Of a stretch of 64,000 bases of DNA, positions 11,351 to 24,334 are shown one piece after another. The notes beneath the pieces were generated by a model. It was not told the DNA's origin, made no database searches, and saw only the letters and a list, made by a program, of their open reading frames with translations. Made by a program: the position numbers and the translations under genes. The DNA comes from Sphaerolaimus hirsutus (taxonomy: Eukaryota; Nematoda; Chromadorea; Monhysterida; Sphaerolaimidae), in NCBI GenBank assembly GCA_964036195.1, contig OZ038458.1, positions 12,661,832-12,725,831 on the forward strand, written 5' to 3'. The first letter of the stretch is position 1, and each line of letters starts with the position of its first letter.

Positions 11351-12268
11351 GGCCTGCCTGCCCCCTAGCCAACTACCTGCCAGCCCTAAGCGCCCGCATG
11401 CGCTGACGCAGCTGCGGCCGGGTGCACTGTCGTTGCTAGGACTGGGGGTGGCCGCGCGCATGCGCAGGCGGCACAAAAAATATTAGCTAGCAGCCAGTCG
11501 CGTACTGTATTTTTAGTTGCCTCGCCTGCCCCATGCCGCCTGCATACTTATAAAGCGTGCAGCAATACATTAGATGCAGCGCAGTAAAGTAATGTATGTG
11601 AAGCAGTCCGCATTTTTGCAGTTTTACGATCGTATTCTGTCTGTAGGCTAAGTGTTGAAAAAGTCCTATCCCACGTTAGCTATAGGTAGATATATTTATA
11701 TCTTGTCACTCTCGATGAATATTCGTGCCTCCACTAGAATACCTTTATTTTTTTCCACAAGCATTTCAATCGCAGACGTAGGTGGTATATGGAAATATGT
11801 ACACATAAATATACTGCGGGTGAATCTACTCCAATATATGGTCTACTTTGACATAAAGTGAACAGGTCATGCTGTGCATGGCGCTCTGACATAATGTGAA
11901 TCTGTCATGCCCAAAGGCGAAACCATCATGCACAGTGTGAAACGATATGCCTATGCACAGTAAAGTTTTAAAATTTAGTTTACTCATAAATCAGCTAGAA
12001 CACATTTGAGTTGACTGGAATACGCTTTTTCTGTCACCGTCAACCCTTGTTGACAAACACCTCATTCCAAGGAACTCAAATGCTGTTCAAAGCTGACTTA
12101 TGAATTTACTAAATTTTTAGTTAACCAGTCATAAACCATCATGACATACCTACATGCAAGTCATATGGCTTGAACCCTTATCAAGAAGCTTATGCATTTC
12201 TTATCTTGAGAATATTTAATCTTTACCTTTCAGTATATAATGAATACAACATCTAACCGGGGCAGGCC
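11351..12268. other. Intergenic; GC-rich patch and MITE relic
   Basis: 11,360-11,540 is GC-rich ('GCGCCCGCATGCGCTGACG') without a credible gene. 11,985-12,125 resembles the interior of the Harbinger-type MITE at 38,514 (CTCAAATG...GTCAAC...TTGACAAACACCTCATTC). The rest is AT-rich. Confidence 0.4.
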
Positions 12269-12477
12269 TGATACGCACACGTGCCCGATACGCACATATG
12301 CCCGTTTTTTTCACTTGACACTTTTTCAAGTGATTTTCAGATATGAGTAAAGTGAAAAAAAGTTGTGCAATGACATGAGTGAACTTTTTTCACTTTACTC
12401 ATATCTGAAAATCACTTGAAAAAGTGTCAAACGAAAAAAAACGGGCATATGTGCGTATCGGGCACGTGTGCGTATCA
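12269..12477. mobile_element. Single palindromic fold-back element, relative of 10,987-11,350
   Basis: The terminal TGATACGCACACGTGCCC is mirrored by GGGCACGTGTGCGTATCA, and the arms continue to a short centre near 12,375. The element is non-coding. Confidence 0.75.
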
Positions 12478-15400
12478 GTGCACGCCCATCTAACCTACTC
12501 CATATTTGAAAATATTCAAACACAGCAAAATTATTTACCACATTCCAAATTTTCATACTGGTATTGTTGAAAAGTATTTTATTAAAAATGATTTATTTAT
12601 TTGCCCACATTATACAGATTTTTGCAGGGTCAGAAAAATTGTCACATATATGTTTTTTGTTATAATTTAAATTTTATATCCCTTTATGCATGAACCAGTT
12701 GACATCTGGTGTCATTGTCAACTACTGTGTGTATAGCCAATGAAAATATGTTCATGTGTAGCGTGGCATGTTCGTTTCACACTGTGCATGTTGGCTAACC
12801 TTTGGGTCTGATCAATTCAGGTGAATCCACTTTAACTAAAACTATAAAAAAAGGTTATAAGAGAAGGCACATTGACAGTGACGCTACACACTGTAGAAGT
12901 ATGTGGGAGAACATTGGCTGGATATTATATACTACACTAGCATATCACAGCTTACTATTACACGGTAGCATGTATAAATGCAAGCTTTTACACTAAAAAT
13001 GCCCCAAAACTCATGAAAACCACACCCATAATGTGTATGGGAAAGCGCAAAAAAATGCAAATTACCTAGTGTAAGTCTACCAGAAATTTTTCATTTTAAT
13101 TTAAAAAAATTAAAATCAGTTTCCACCCTGTGATTTAAAAAAAATCAGATTTAACAAAAATCAGATTTTAAAAAATCACTAAAAAAATCAAGTGCCAACC
13201 CTAGGTATCGCCGATATTCACATCTGTTTTCTGCACACACACACTTTTCAACTGTTCAAACAGAAGCATGCATAAGCCCCATCACATTGTGATTTATGTA
13301 GGGCCTTTGTAATCATTTAACAATGTTGGTCTTTGTTTGTTTTTGATTCCACAATAGTGACATTTACCTACTTACATTAGCAAGCCAAGGACTTACCTTA
13401 TTATGTACAACGTTTTGCTTCAGTGGACAAAACGTGCAAAAATTATATTAAAAATGCCATAAATAAGTGGAATTAAGGGTGGAGGGGACTGAATTTTCCT
13501 TATAGGGTCATTGCTATGCAACTACGATCCAATCTGATACAATGGCGCCCGGCGCCAGAGAGAATGGCGGCGGGGAGCGAAAGTGGCGCCAACAATGAAA
13601 AATGACTGTTTCATCAGTGTCGTTTTTACGGAAGCATTTGAAGGACAGCGTAGCCTCGTTCCACAGTAGAGACTGTAGGATTGCCAAACGTAATGCATGT
13701 ATTAGCGCCGTGAATCTACAGATATGTTCATTCGATTTAACAAAACCAATTTGTCCGGGAACTTTTTGCGCACTCGTCTGCATAGCTCATGGTCGGACGG
13801 TTGGCACAGGCCAGCTGACTCCCACCCCGTTCCCCCCTCTGTTTCCCCTCTACAGTCCATACGCCAGACTGGTACGTATTTGCAGTATTTGCGCGCTGCT
13901 AGTTCAATCCGACCTAGTGTATGGACATGGAACCCCAACTTAACTAAAATACGCACGCGTACACTCTATACATCTACCCGCTATGTAAATACGTACTGTA
14001 CGTACTGTATCTGCATGTAAAATAATACATGGGTAATGGTACTTGCGCAGAGGCTGGCGCACACGTGTGTCTTTTGGCAGCGACGCTGCTCGTTTCTTCC
14101 TTTTTTGGATTTAACAGTGGTGGCAAGTGGCCCTTGCATTTTTGCATTAAAGTGCGCCTTCCGTTTAGTGTGCTTGTGCTAGTTAGATTGTATTATCTAG
14201 GAAAGGTTTTTAACTTTTATCATTTTCCAACCTGTGTTTGATGAACCATTGCTTTTATGGTTGGCTTGAATTTTAATTGGGCCTTTGATGAATCTATTTG
14301 GTGATTATCTATGCATGCAGTAAATATGTTTGCTCCCACATTTTTTCCAAAACTAGTTAATTACTAAAAAAATTGATTCTTGATCTTAAAATACAAATGT
14401 CTCAAGTTTTTAAAGTGCTAATCATACAACTTTAATGTATGTATTCATAAAAAGTCAACATTCCACAAGCGCATTTTTCTATCCAATTTTTCCATCAGCG
14501 TTAGACAATATTAGAAACAGCTTGCTATTGAGTGCGCCCTATCCTGCACAAATACTTAATACAAAAGTGTCAGTACCCAGATATACCCAAACGTAGTATG
14601 TGTGTGCCATGTGTATGGCATAATGGAATATGTTTTCAGGTGCGTACAAATTTATGTAGGTGGAAACAGGGTGTGTTTGCCTGTCAACTGCACAAAAGAT
14701 TTTGCGGATGACAATGATAAATTTGACACCTTTTTGCACTGCCGGTGCGCTGAAAAAATACGCTTTACGATTTTGCTTTTTCGCATGATTGCAAAGTGGT
14801 ATCGATTTATTTGTAATGTTAAACCCTTATATTGCATTACAATCTTTCAAGGCCTGACATTGCGTATGGCAAGTTTAATAAATAATTCTTTACGATTTCT
14901 TGTGCTCATTTGGATGTTCAATTGACAACTTAAATAAAAATATCACCCCGTCAATAATTAAATTATCATTTCTATCAACACGCTACCCGGGCGTTCTTTA
15001 CCAATTTGCTTTCTTATACTATCTTATCATCTTATCTAGTACTGGATAATCGAGATGACAGATGTGTAAAATAACCGCGTACATTAGAGTGGACCGACCG
15101 GAGATTGAAGCTGTCTACAGCGAGCATCGCCGACCCATTCCACACGCGGTCTACACAATTCACACTCGCCCTATTCACATTATCTATCACTCTGGGGGCA
15201 CTCCCGGACCCTGCGAAATGCAGTGTAAAATGTAAAATGTCATGCAAAGTGTCAAAAGTCATGTAAAATGCCTTGTAAAATCGTTCGCCTGTATTTGCGC
15301 TGTGAATCTACAGATCGAAAATACAAAACTTCGCTTGCCATTTTACAGGACATTTTACATGACTTTTGAAACTTTGCATGACATTAAACATGTTACAGAC

Positions 15401-17039
15401 TCTGGAAGTGGCACCTGTTGGCTAATTGCCGCTGCAATTACCATTGCTCTACCGTATTCCCTCAAATTTGGCCGCTATGTCGCCGCGGCGGCGTTGTGCG
15501 TGAAAGACATGGGTAGTGAGACGGGTGACTGGCGCCAGCGTCCGGGCCGCCTGGGCCGACTCACTATCGTGTGTTTCGCCCCCAACTGCCGCACTTCCAC
15601 CCCCCCAGGATGGGCATTCGTTTGAGTTGTCGACAAAGTGTGATCGCAATGGATTGTCTATGATTGTGATTGTGATACTTTTTATGTCGACTACCGACCC
15701 ACTGACGTGATTATCGACGATAGGTTTATTGTTATTATCACGTTATTATTTCAGACTTTATTTGTGAAGATGTTTCTGTCATTAGCGGCACTGTTAATTT
15801 ATGCATTGCTTACAATAGGCGCAGTATTCTTTTCTGGGCTGAAATGTTTTTCCTGTACGTCAAGGTGACTTTACTATGCAATGACATTATTTTTTGGCAA
15901 AGGGCCAAATTTGATTAAAAAAGGAAAGATGCAAAAACCTCAGGGAGGCGGTCAGGAACGTGTGTATTTGGCTGCTCGGGTTGCGTTACAATTTTCTTTT
16001 AGTCTTGATGGTCTACCAAATGTCGCATTGTCTACCAAAAAATATCACACCACGTGATTTTTTGAACATTGACAGCGTGGTTAGTGCGCTTTCCCACTTT
16101 GTGTTATTGGAAATGTGCCAAGGCGTTCTCTGTGTGTGCCGGGCGCGCTGTACTGCGTCGTCGGTTCATGAAACGAGTATGAGTTTGAGCGACAGCAACA
16201 AGTTTCCCCCCCTGCTTTTTTGGCTCTGGCAAATGAAAACAAAATAGCTTGTCCTGTAGAGGTGGCTGATAGTTTGGTTACTTTTTTAAATACAATTGTG
16301 TTCGTGTGTTTTCCAACGTTTCGCAGTCCCGGGAGCTAAAGTTTGTGTGAAGTTTTTCATGAACAACACCAAGATGTAAAAAGTGCCCAAATTTTTTTGT
16401 GTATCCTTATTTCTCTCAGATAAATTTTGTGTGTCGGTACAACAAATGAGTTATGGAAATCCATGAATAACTGATCCTGCGCTACAGAAAATTCACTTAT
16501 TGAGTTTATGTCCTTTTTGAATTATTTATAGGTTAAAAGCCTGGAGACCCTCAGTAAACAAGCGGATTTGAGCAAACAATTGGGGAGAAATCGCTCGGAC
16601 CTGGACGTTGGTCAAATCGCTAGGGCACGTGGAGTGGGTCATACGTGACCCTATCCAAATAAACGTGCGCTGGATTACGGTGGTATCGTTGTTTAAATTT
16701 CTCATCATTTACCGCCCCAAAATTTTGCCGGTCCCGATTGATATACCCGGTTCGGCATCGCCATCCGACACAATATCCAAGTACCCGGAACCGTATCCAA
16801 GATGACAATTCTTCTCGGATATCGTTCTTTTTTGTTGCGATTCAATCGTTTTGCATGACACTTTACAGGGTGTTTTACATGACACATGGCATTTTACAGG
16901 GTCTTTTACGGGGTTTTGTACACTTTTCATGCCATTTGACACACTACAGAGTTTTTACATGACAACACCTGACATTTTACAATGTCTTTAACACTGCATG
17001 ACATTTGGCACTTTACAGGGTGTGGGAGTTCCCCCTGGC
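12478..17039. other. Gene-poor stretch with repeat fragments
   Basis: No reading frame here resembles a known protein or shows exon-like borders. Identifiable parts are the right end of a TAGG-type hAT relic near 13,010-13,205, a GGCGCC-containing patch at 13,540-13,600, and the 'ATGTCATGTAAAATG' dispersed repeat at 15,210-15,400 and 16,850-17,030. A GC-rich patch at 15,430-15,630 has an open frame on each strand, but neither is recognisable. The rest is unremarkable AT-rich DNA. Confidence 0.4.
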
Positions 17040-17524
17040 CAGGGGTCTTCTAGATTTTGACCCTCCGGGGGGTTGGATAGATAGCAAATCGCTCCTGCGG
17101 AGGGATAGATAGATAAAAAAATTTCCGGGGGGGGGGGTTCCTGGGGGTTCAATATATAGGCATAGAAGGAAGAAAAGGGAGAAAAATCGCTAAAAGTAGG
17201 CGACTATGGGTATATAAGCACATATACTACTAAATTAGCTGAAAATAGGCAGTTAGATGCATGGACTAGTGATTTTGGAGGTGAAAATTTACAAAAAGGT
17301 ATGAAAAATAGCGATTTTGAGCGAAAATTGGTGTCTTGTTTCTCAAAAATAGGATAGATAGGTAGAAAGCTGGCCAGATAGGTAGATAGCTGGCCGATTT
17401 GGGGGATTAGTAGCCCAAAATAGGGGATAGTAGCCCAAAATTTTGCCTCCGGGATAGATAGATAGATAGCTGGGCGGTTTGGGATGTAACCCCCCCCCCC
17501 CCAACCCCCCCTTTCCTACCCCTG
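17040..17524. mobile_element. hAT-like element with CAGGGGT ends and GATA runs
   Basis: The ends CAGGGGTCTTC and ...CTACCCCTG are flanked by CCCCTGGC (17,032-17,039) and CTCCTGGC (17,525-17,532), an 8-bp duplication with one mismatch. The interior has 'GATAGATAGATAGC' tracts near both ends and 'GCGATTTTGAGCGAAAATTGG' split over its middle. It is the same family as 359-1,224. Confidence 0.7.
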
Positions 17525-17950
17525 CTCCTGGCAATACTTTAACAAACGAGCATCAATTTTCATATCGTTTTGAATGCTTTGAACCATCCATTTTTCATAT
17601 CTTGGTCTTGATACTCTTCCAATTTCAGCCTGCCGTTCTATTTGAGGTGCCGTTCTTTTGTTGACTGTCATTCTATTGTTTTCGTGAGCGATAAAATGTG
17701 CCAAAACTTGCCATTCTATTGGAGATCCCTTCTGTTGGAGGTATGCCATTCTATTAGAAGAACTATGGTAATTATATGAATAAGTCGTGATTGAAAGAGG
17801 CACCGCACAAAAATTAATTAAAAAAATGGGTGAAAAACCGAATTTTTTGTCACCACAGAAAACCTATGATAACATACTGAAGCACTGACACATTTATTAT
17901 TGGGTTAAAATTTACCATACCCTTTACTGATTAATTTGAATATTCACGGT

Positions 17951-18705
17951 TAGGGTTGGGACGATATGACTTTTCGATATCGATATTCGATATTCGATAT
18001 TTTTTTCTGAAACTCGATATTCGATATCGATACGATATGGACCCTCGATATTTGATATCGATATTCGATATGAAAATAGGCTCGATATTCGATATCGATA
18101 TTTCAATATTTTCATGCAATGGGGCATATTGTATCTCCGTTTGGTCACAAACATGGTTGATCATGTTTTTAAATGAGTCTCACAACAGTCAAAATGAGAG
18201 GATGAAATAAGGACAGGATGAATATAATTAAATCGGGTGAAAAATTATTCAGCAGACATTTACATTTCATACTTGTAACTAGGGGTGGCTGGCTTTTTGC
18301 ATTTTAAAAAGGTTGTTGTTTAAAAAGACTGCGAAAATTTCTTGTTTCTTGAAATTGTTTCCGTGTGATTCAGTTTCCTTTATTAATAGCGTGTATTTTA
18401 AGGGTGTGTATACATTACCCTTCATATCCTACTGTTGGTAGCTCAATGTAATAATGGCATGCTATTTATATGATGAGATATTACTTTGTGCATTCAAAAG
18501 CATACACATGTTATGGCTGCAGCGTCCACTTTTTGTTGGCTTCACCATTTTTTTGGGATCAAAAACAGGTCAAAAGGATTTTCAGAATATCGAAAAAATG
18601 GTCGATATTCGATATTTTTCAAAATTTTCGATATCGATATTCGATATGAAAAAATGGTCGATATCCGATATTCGATATTCGATACGATATATCGTCCCAA
18701 CCCTA
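17951..18705. mobile_element. hAT-like element made of CGATAT repeats
   Basis: It runs from TAGGGTTGGGACGATAT to ATATCGTCCCAACCCTA with the perfect 8-bp duplication TTCACGGT (17,943-17,950 and 18,706-18,713). About 180 bases at the left end and 120 at the right end are arrays of TCGATATCGATATTCGATAT-like units, which are self-complementary on a 6-bp scale. The middle is unrelated AT-rich DNA with no transposase. Confidence 0.85.
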
Positions 18706-19056
18706 TTCACGGTATGTATTTACACTGAAACGGTTACACGGTATTTACACTGAAAAATCTAAGATTTACCATTCCGTACTGTTTACTGAAACAACATGCC
18801 ATTTGCCATGTTAGGCGGCAGTGCTGCCTCAGCATGGGGTATCATTGCTTACTCGATGTACCCTCTCATTTCTGAAATACATGGAATTGATCCCACTTAA
18901 CATGGATTTTACTTGGTGATGGAAAATTGGATTTTACTTGGTTTCTTACCTGCTTCATGTTGAAAAACTCATTTTAAAAATACAAATAAGTATTTTAATT
19001 ATGTGGTAAAGGGTGGTGAATAGGTAGGTGGTGCAGAATGCGTTGTGATGTACACT

Positions 19057-19493
19057 CAGTGGCGTAGCCAGGGGGGGGGCGGGGGGGGCGGCCGCCCCCC
19101 CCCCCCCCCCTTCCAGGGTGAGACATGGAAATGTAAGGAAATGTGTTCTCGTGCAACGATTATGGGGTCAATTTTCAAAAATTTTGCGCGCAAGCGCGCA
19201 TTTTTCCTTAACATTACAGGCATTATTACTTCACAGGTCCCGATTGCCTCAAGCAGTGAGAAAATGCTCTCAATTGTGTCCATGTCGCTGTATATGTATG
19301 TAAAATACGTACATTTACAGAGTATGCCGCCAATGGCGCCATGGTGCGGTGCCTACGAATGGCGCCAGCGCCATGGCGCACGTTCCTTACTACAGGGGTC
19401 AAATTTTAGGGGGGGGGGCGCCGCCCCCCCCCGTTCGCCGGGCCCCGTAAGCAATCCGCCCCCCCCCGCTCAAAAATCCTGGCTACGCCACTG
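19057..19493. mobile_element. hAT-like MITE with CAGTGGCGTAGCCAGG ends
   Basis: The terminal inverted repeats CAGTGGCGTAGCCAGG and CCTGGCTACGCCACTG are flanked by a perfect 8-bp duplication TGTACACT (19,049-19,056 and 19,494-19,501). The interior includes 'GCGCGCAAGCGCGCA' palindromes and a GGCGCC cluster at 19,330-19,385. This terminal sequence is familiar from many animal genomes. The 199-codon open frame crossing it is not a gene. Confidence 0.88.
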
Positions 19494-19657
19494 TGTACAC
19501 TCTATGCCAGATAGATGGAAAAGGATTTTTGTATCGTGTTCCGTCAACTTTATAAAATATATGGGTGAAATATTTCCCAAATTTTTTAAAAAGATGCAGA
19601 AAAGAAACATTTTAAAATGCATGCTTGTGAGCACGATTGTGTAATGCCAAGTGAACC

Positions 19658-20346
19658 TAGGGTTGGAGAAAAAAAAACGTTTTTTTTTTAACTCGATGTT
19701 TAAAAAAAAAAAAACACGTTTTTTAAAAATAAAAAACGTTTTTTTTTTAAAGCTCCCAGATATGACCTTGTGTCAACATATATAGGTATATCAGACAGTT
19801 GCAATACTCTGTGATGTTATATATGACCATATAATGGCTGTTGAGCCATGGGATAGCATTATAAGTGGTGATTTGTGTCAAAAATATCCATTTTTCGTCG
19901 ACATATCGTTTGTATATCGCCTTATAGTCGAATGTTCGTGACTTCAGGTAAAGTTTCGCACGGAATAGTGATGAAACAAGGTTAAAAAAGGAGGTTGTTA
20001 CTTTGGGAGTGATGTTACACACTGTGGAGGTACATGGAAGCACATTACCTCAATATTATATAACTACAGCAACATATGACGGCTTATTAACCCATGGTAG
20101 CACATAGAAATGGATACTTTGATACTAAAAATGCCACAAAACCAATGAAAACAACCACCAATGTCAATTTGTGTGTGAAATTGCGCGTTTGCGCGCAAAA
20201 ATTTTACAGAATACCTAGTGCTTAGTACTAAAAATTTCGGTCAATGTTTTAAAAAAAAAAAAACATTTCGGACGTCATGTTTTTTTATTATAAAAAAACG
20301 TTTTTTTTAATAAAAAACGTTTTTAAAAAAACATCGGCCAACCCTA
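19658..20346. mobile_element. hAT-like MITE (TAGGGTTGG ends) with poly(A)/poly(T) arms
   Basis: It runs from TAGGGTTGG to CCAACCCTA with the perfect duplication AGTGAACC (19,650-19,657 and 20,347-20,354). Both arms are built of AAAAAACGTTTTTT-like blocks. The interior matches, in opposite orientation, the copy nested at 28,757-29,457. Confidence 0.85.
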
Positions 20347-20511
20347 AGTGAACCAATATTAAATTTTTAGCTTTTGTTGTTTTTAACATTTCAAAAAAGC
20401 CATGTTCCAATTTTTGAAAAAATCTATTTTAAAATAAAGTAAAATTATATAAAAGATAAACTGCCATCCATAGAAGTCCATGGATACTCATCAGCTGACG
20501 TTTGTGAGAAT

Positions 20512-23500
20512 GGGCCCACACACGCTAATTGACATTCGTTTTGATGTATCGATAATGTCAATTCAGAGTCAACTGCCAATTTCGTGATTGACGCGGAGAC
20601 ACTTTTAGTTGAAAACGTGCGCAAAAATTTTGTGTCAACTAGCAGTAGACATTTTGTGTGGTAGTGTTTGAGTCAAATAAAGTGTACGCGTGCGTTTTAC
20701 TGCGCACGCGTTCGCGAAAAAGCGGACGCGTCCGTTTTCCTGCGTACGCGTTCGTTTCTGAGCAGTATGCGATTTTAATTGCTAAACTCGTTGAAAAAGT
20801 TAATTAGATTTTATGTTTTTAAGTACATATTTAAGTATTTTACAAGTGAAATATGTGTGTTTTTTGTGATATTTATCATGTATTTTTTATTTTTGTTGAT
20901 ATTTACATATATATATTTCAAAGTCATTTTAATTACATTTTTTATATCAGTTTACAAATTTTCAAGATGAAATAAAGTGAAATTTTACGAAATTTAAATG
21001 GATCATGAGATCAAGTGACATTTTAAAATGCAAAATATGTAAATTATGTAATATTTTTCAAGGGAAATAACACACAGTAAGTAAAACAATTGCTGTTCTA
21101 TTTCATGACAGCAAAAATAAAGTTCAATGATTTTAGCAAAAAAGTAACAAAAACGAGTAACAAAAACAAGACTCGTTGATTGACAAGATTTGAATTTTGT
21201 AAACTAGAAAAACACAGTACCATTTTCATGAGATTGCCTTTTGCAGTATCATTTTGCCTTTTAAGTTGACATTGTCTGTTTTCAAGAATGCATAAGAATT
21301 GTAAAGTTTATCAAAACATGTCATAATTTGTCATAATAAATGTCAACTTAAGCAAAGTTGACAACAGAAACATTGTTTAAAAAGTTATAATTTAATTGAC
21401 ATTTTTGTGTGTGGTGTCAATTGCAGTTGAAATGCTTGAAGAAGGGTAAATGTCTACTGAGGGTATCAAAAATGTCAATTGACTGAAAAGTGTACGCGGC
21501 GAACGTTTTTTTTCCCAAATTTTGCATGCAGTTGACGCAAGTTTGTTGCGAACTATCTCAAATGCTGAAAACGTTCGAAAATATGCGAATTTTCAGCAGT
21601 TGACGCTGCGCTCGCCGACTTACTAAAAGTAACTTAATTAATGCAGTTTGTGTTATATTTTTATGAAATTTAAGGTGATGTAAGAGAAAAATATGACACA
21701 CATTTTTCTGTAGAGAAGTTTTTGTGCGGAAACGCTTCAAAATCAAATTAGAATTTTTTTTGTGAAATTTAAAAACTTCAATTGACATCAGGATTTTGTA
21801 TGGAATGGATGCGAACGCATAGTTGACACACATTAAATATTAATTTTTTCAACTGCAAAATTGTTTTAGCAATAAATGTCTATAGAAAACTAATCGTATG
21901 CATGCAAATTCGGTGTTTCCATGCGCAGGCAGCGGGGCTAGATACTTCAATTACAAAGGACATTATTCCATCATAATGTTTATTTCTGCATCAGCTGATT
22001 TGAAGGTGCAGTACGTGGATATCGGTGCTCCTGGTGCTCAGTCCAATTCTGGTGTTTTGCTGACGTCTAGTTTTGGGCAAGACCTGATGTCAGTTTACTT
22101 TCATTGTACTTACTTATGTATCATACATCTTATTTGACCCTTTTCAGTTGACAAATTGGTATACATTTTGACAAATTAGTATATGCTAATTTTTTTGCAG
22201 AAATGGCCGATTGCTGATGCCGAAACCTGCGCTTCTCCCTGGCAGTGACCCGTACGATCGAACCAACTACATCCCCAGCTGCTTTTTGGGTGACCAAGCA
22301 TTTCCGTTGAGCCGCTGGTGTTTGGTGCCATTCAAAATTCAAAGATGTCATTCAAACTAACGCAGCCAACAGGCACTTCAATACAAGGTGACTGCTTCAA
22401 TTTTTTTTGTTTGTGTAATAATTTTGAATGGGTGTTGTGAACTTTTTCCATGCATATTTGAACCTATATTTATCATTCAGTTGACAAAGATACACAAAAA
22501 TGAATTTTTTGTATCAATTGGATTTATAATCATCTAATTATATACTTCTTTTTCAGGTTGTCTCGCGCTAGGAGAACTGTTGAATGCGTTTTCGGTATGC
22601 TGGCGGCTCGCTGGCGAATTTTGCTGGGCACCATCTGCATGGAACCAGAACGCGTCAGCAGGATGGTGATGGCGTTGTGCGTGCTGCACAACTGGCTGCA
22701 AGTGACGCGCGGCAGCACAATCGATGATCACTTTGACGAGGACGGCGATGAAAGGGCGCCGCTGCAGGGCGTCAGGGATCACCCTTCGCTTCGCGACCGC
22801 AATGTGAGACTTACATTTATTGTTGAATTTTAGTTTTTATTGCAGCTCCTATAATCCTAGGGAATAATGTCAACTCCTACTGCAGCTCGATTGGCGCGCC
22901 GCGGTCGACAATATGATCGACTTAGAGCCAGCTGACCAGCGCGCTGCTGAAGCCATTCGCCAGATGAGGGGCGTGCGCGAGAAGATCAAGGAGTGGATGA
23001 AAGAGGGTGATGGCAGAGTGCCATGGATAAACTGGCGCGATTGCTGAATTGACATTTTTGAAATTCAAAACAATATCAAGTATTCTAAATGTTGATAGAA
23101 ACAATTTCAGTTGACACATTTGATGTATTTGTTGATGTCAATTCAGCAATATTTTTGGCTATTTACAAATTTAATTTAAAAAATCGAAAATGCTTACATT
23201 TCATCAATTTTTTTGTGGAGAATGTTAGGAAAATTTTTCTCTATCGATCTATACATATAGAACTTTAATAGTTGTTGTCAAAATTTTTTTTAAAATGTTT
23301 AATTATCAAAGCTGTGAAAAATCATATCTTTCGATTTACAAGCTCGATTCTTTCAAAAAAAATACTGCTATGTAGTGCTTTCTTTTGCCATCATGTTGCT
23401 ATCTTTGTTTTTGTTACATTGCGAAAATTCGTTTGATGAAAAATAAAATTTGATTTGAAGAAAAATATTTTTGAATCTTGCAAACAATTTTATTCAAACT

Positions 23501-23924
23501 TGACGTATGTATTAAAAAAATCACTGACATTTATACTACATGAAATGACTATAAAAGTAACAATTTATCACACATGTAATGAATAAAAAATTTTTCAATA
23601 TCGAAAGTGAAAATATTTTTAAAAAGTGTACTGTTCTCACGATCTTTGAAAATAAAGTGGCACAAAGTCAAATTAATTATGCTCCATCGCACAACAGCTT
23701 TTAAATCACCCAAATCGAGTCGTAGAATGCAGGGTCAATTCATTTCTGAAAAGGGGTTTGGTCAGTTGACTTTTCTGGTTAACTACTTGGCACAAGTAGT
23801 GGTTAAATGCCTTAACACGTTCGAAGGTAATGAAAATGTCAATTAGGAACCCGATCGCGTCAACTAAAACCTATTTGACGCTGAATTGACGCTAATTCCA
23901 GTGTCAATTAGTGTGCGCGGCCCC
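20512..23924. mobile_element. PIF/Harbinger-type DNA transposon, decayed
   Basis: The left end GGGCCCACACACGCTAATTG and the right end (reversed) GGGGCCGCGCACACTAATTG match at most of about 24 positions, flanked by a 3-bp duplication AAT (20,509-20,511 and 23,925-23,927). Three-base duplications and GG-starting ends fit the PIF/Harbinger superfamily. The interior is rich in TCAATTGAC-like motifs. The only recognisable gene is the transposase remnant at 21,929-23,047. The N-terminal part of the transposase and the usual Myb-like partner protein were not found, so the element is not autonomous now. Confidence 0.82.
21929..23047 (+). pseudogene. Harbinger transposase remnant (HARBI1/DDE_Tnp_4 type)
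   Basis: Four exon-like blocks with splice borders: 21,929-22,088, 22,201-22,387, 22,557-22,803 and 22,886-23,047. Family landmarks are YFNYKGHYSI and YVDIGAPGAQSNSGV in block 1, SFGQDL/NGRLLMPKP across the join, GDQAFPL in block 2 (second catalytic Asp region), LSRARRTVECVFGMLAARW in block 3 (Glu of the DDE triad region) and VPWINW near the stop. Block 2 contains an in-frame TAA, and its length is out of register with block 3, so a frameshift lies after GDQAFPL. The part holding the first catalytic Asp and the DNA-binding domain is missing upstream. The copy is therefore inactive, although blocks 1, 3 and 4 read cleanly. A domesticated gene is unlikely because of the frameshift. Confidence 0.85.
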
Positions 23925-24132
23925 AATGCGGGCTTGTGTGAATGTGCTTTTGCCGCCTTCATCTTTTGCAGAGGTAATGGAGGTTGTTGGATTGAATTTA
24001 TGATGCTACCCTCATACACTGGCATATGTATCGACCCTATACATATTTATTATAAAAAAGTGTAGGTAGTAAATTATGGACCCATGAATGGCTAGACAGG
24101 AACTGGGGGCGCTCCATAAATGGCCTTCAAAG

Positions 24133-24334
24133 TAGGGTTGGGACCCCGTCATAGTCCTAGCTAGGGGTGTAAAATAAAACTTTTTTTCAACGGTCCCAAT
24201 GGTTTCAAAAAAAAACTTATTTTGCTTTTTTTGAACCGGAACCGAAAATTTTGAAGAACCGAGGAACCGATATTCGAACCGAAATCTTTTGGAACCGAGA
24301 ACCTGAACCGAACATTTTGAAATTCCCAACGCTA
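24133..24334. mobile_element. hAT-like MITE (TAGGGTTGGG...CCCAACGCTA)
   Basis: Flanked by the perfect 8-bp duplication CTTCAAAG (24,125-24,132 and 24,335-24,342). The element is short, with 'GAACCGAGAACC' internal motifs, and belongs to the TAGGGTTGG group. Confidence 0.8.

Noticed and set aside
15449-15649. Possible exon on either strand in a GC-rich patch
   Set aside because: Both strands are open, no splice borders fit well, and neither translation is recognisable.
19045-19644. 199-codon open frame
   Set aside because: It runs through a hAT-like MITE with terminal repeats and a target duplication; the translated G/C runs are not protein-like.
20512-23924. Domesticated HARBI1-like host gene
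   Set aside because: Matching terminal repeats, a target duplication and a frameshift in the second block point to a decayed transposon instead.
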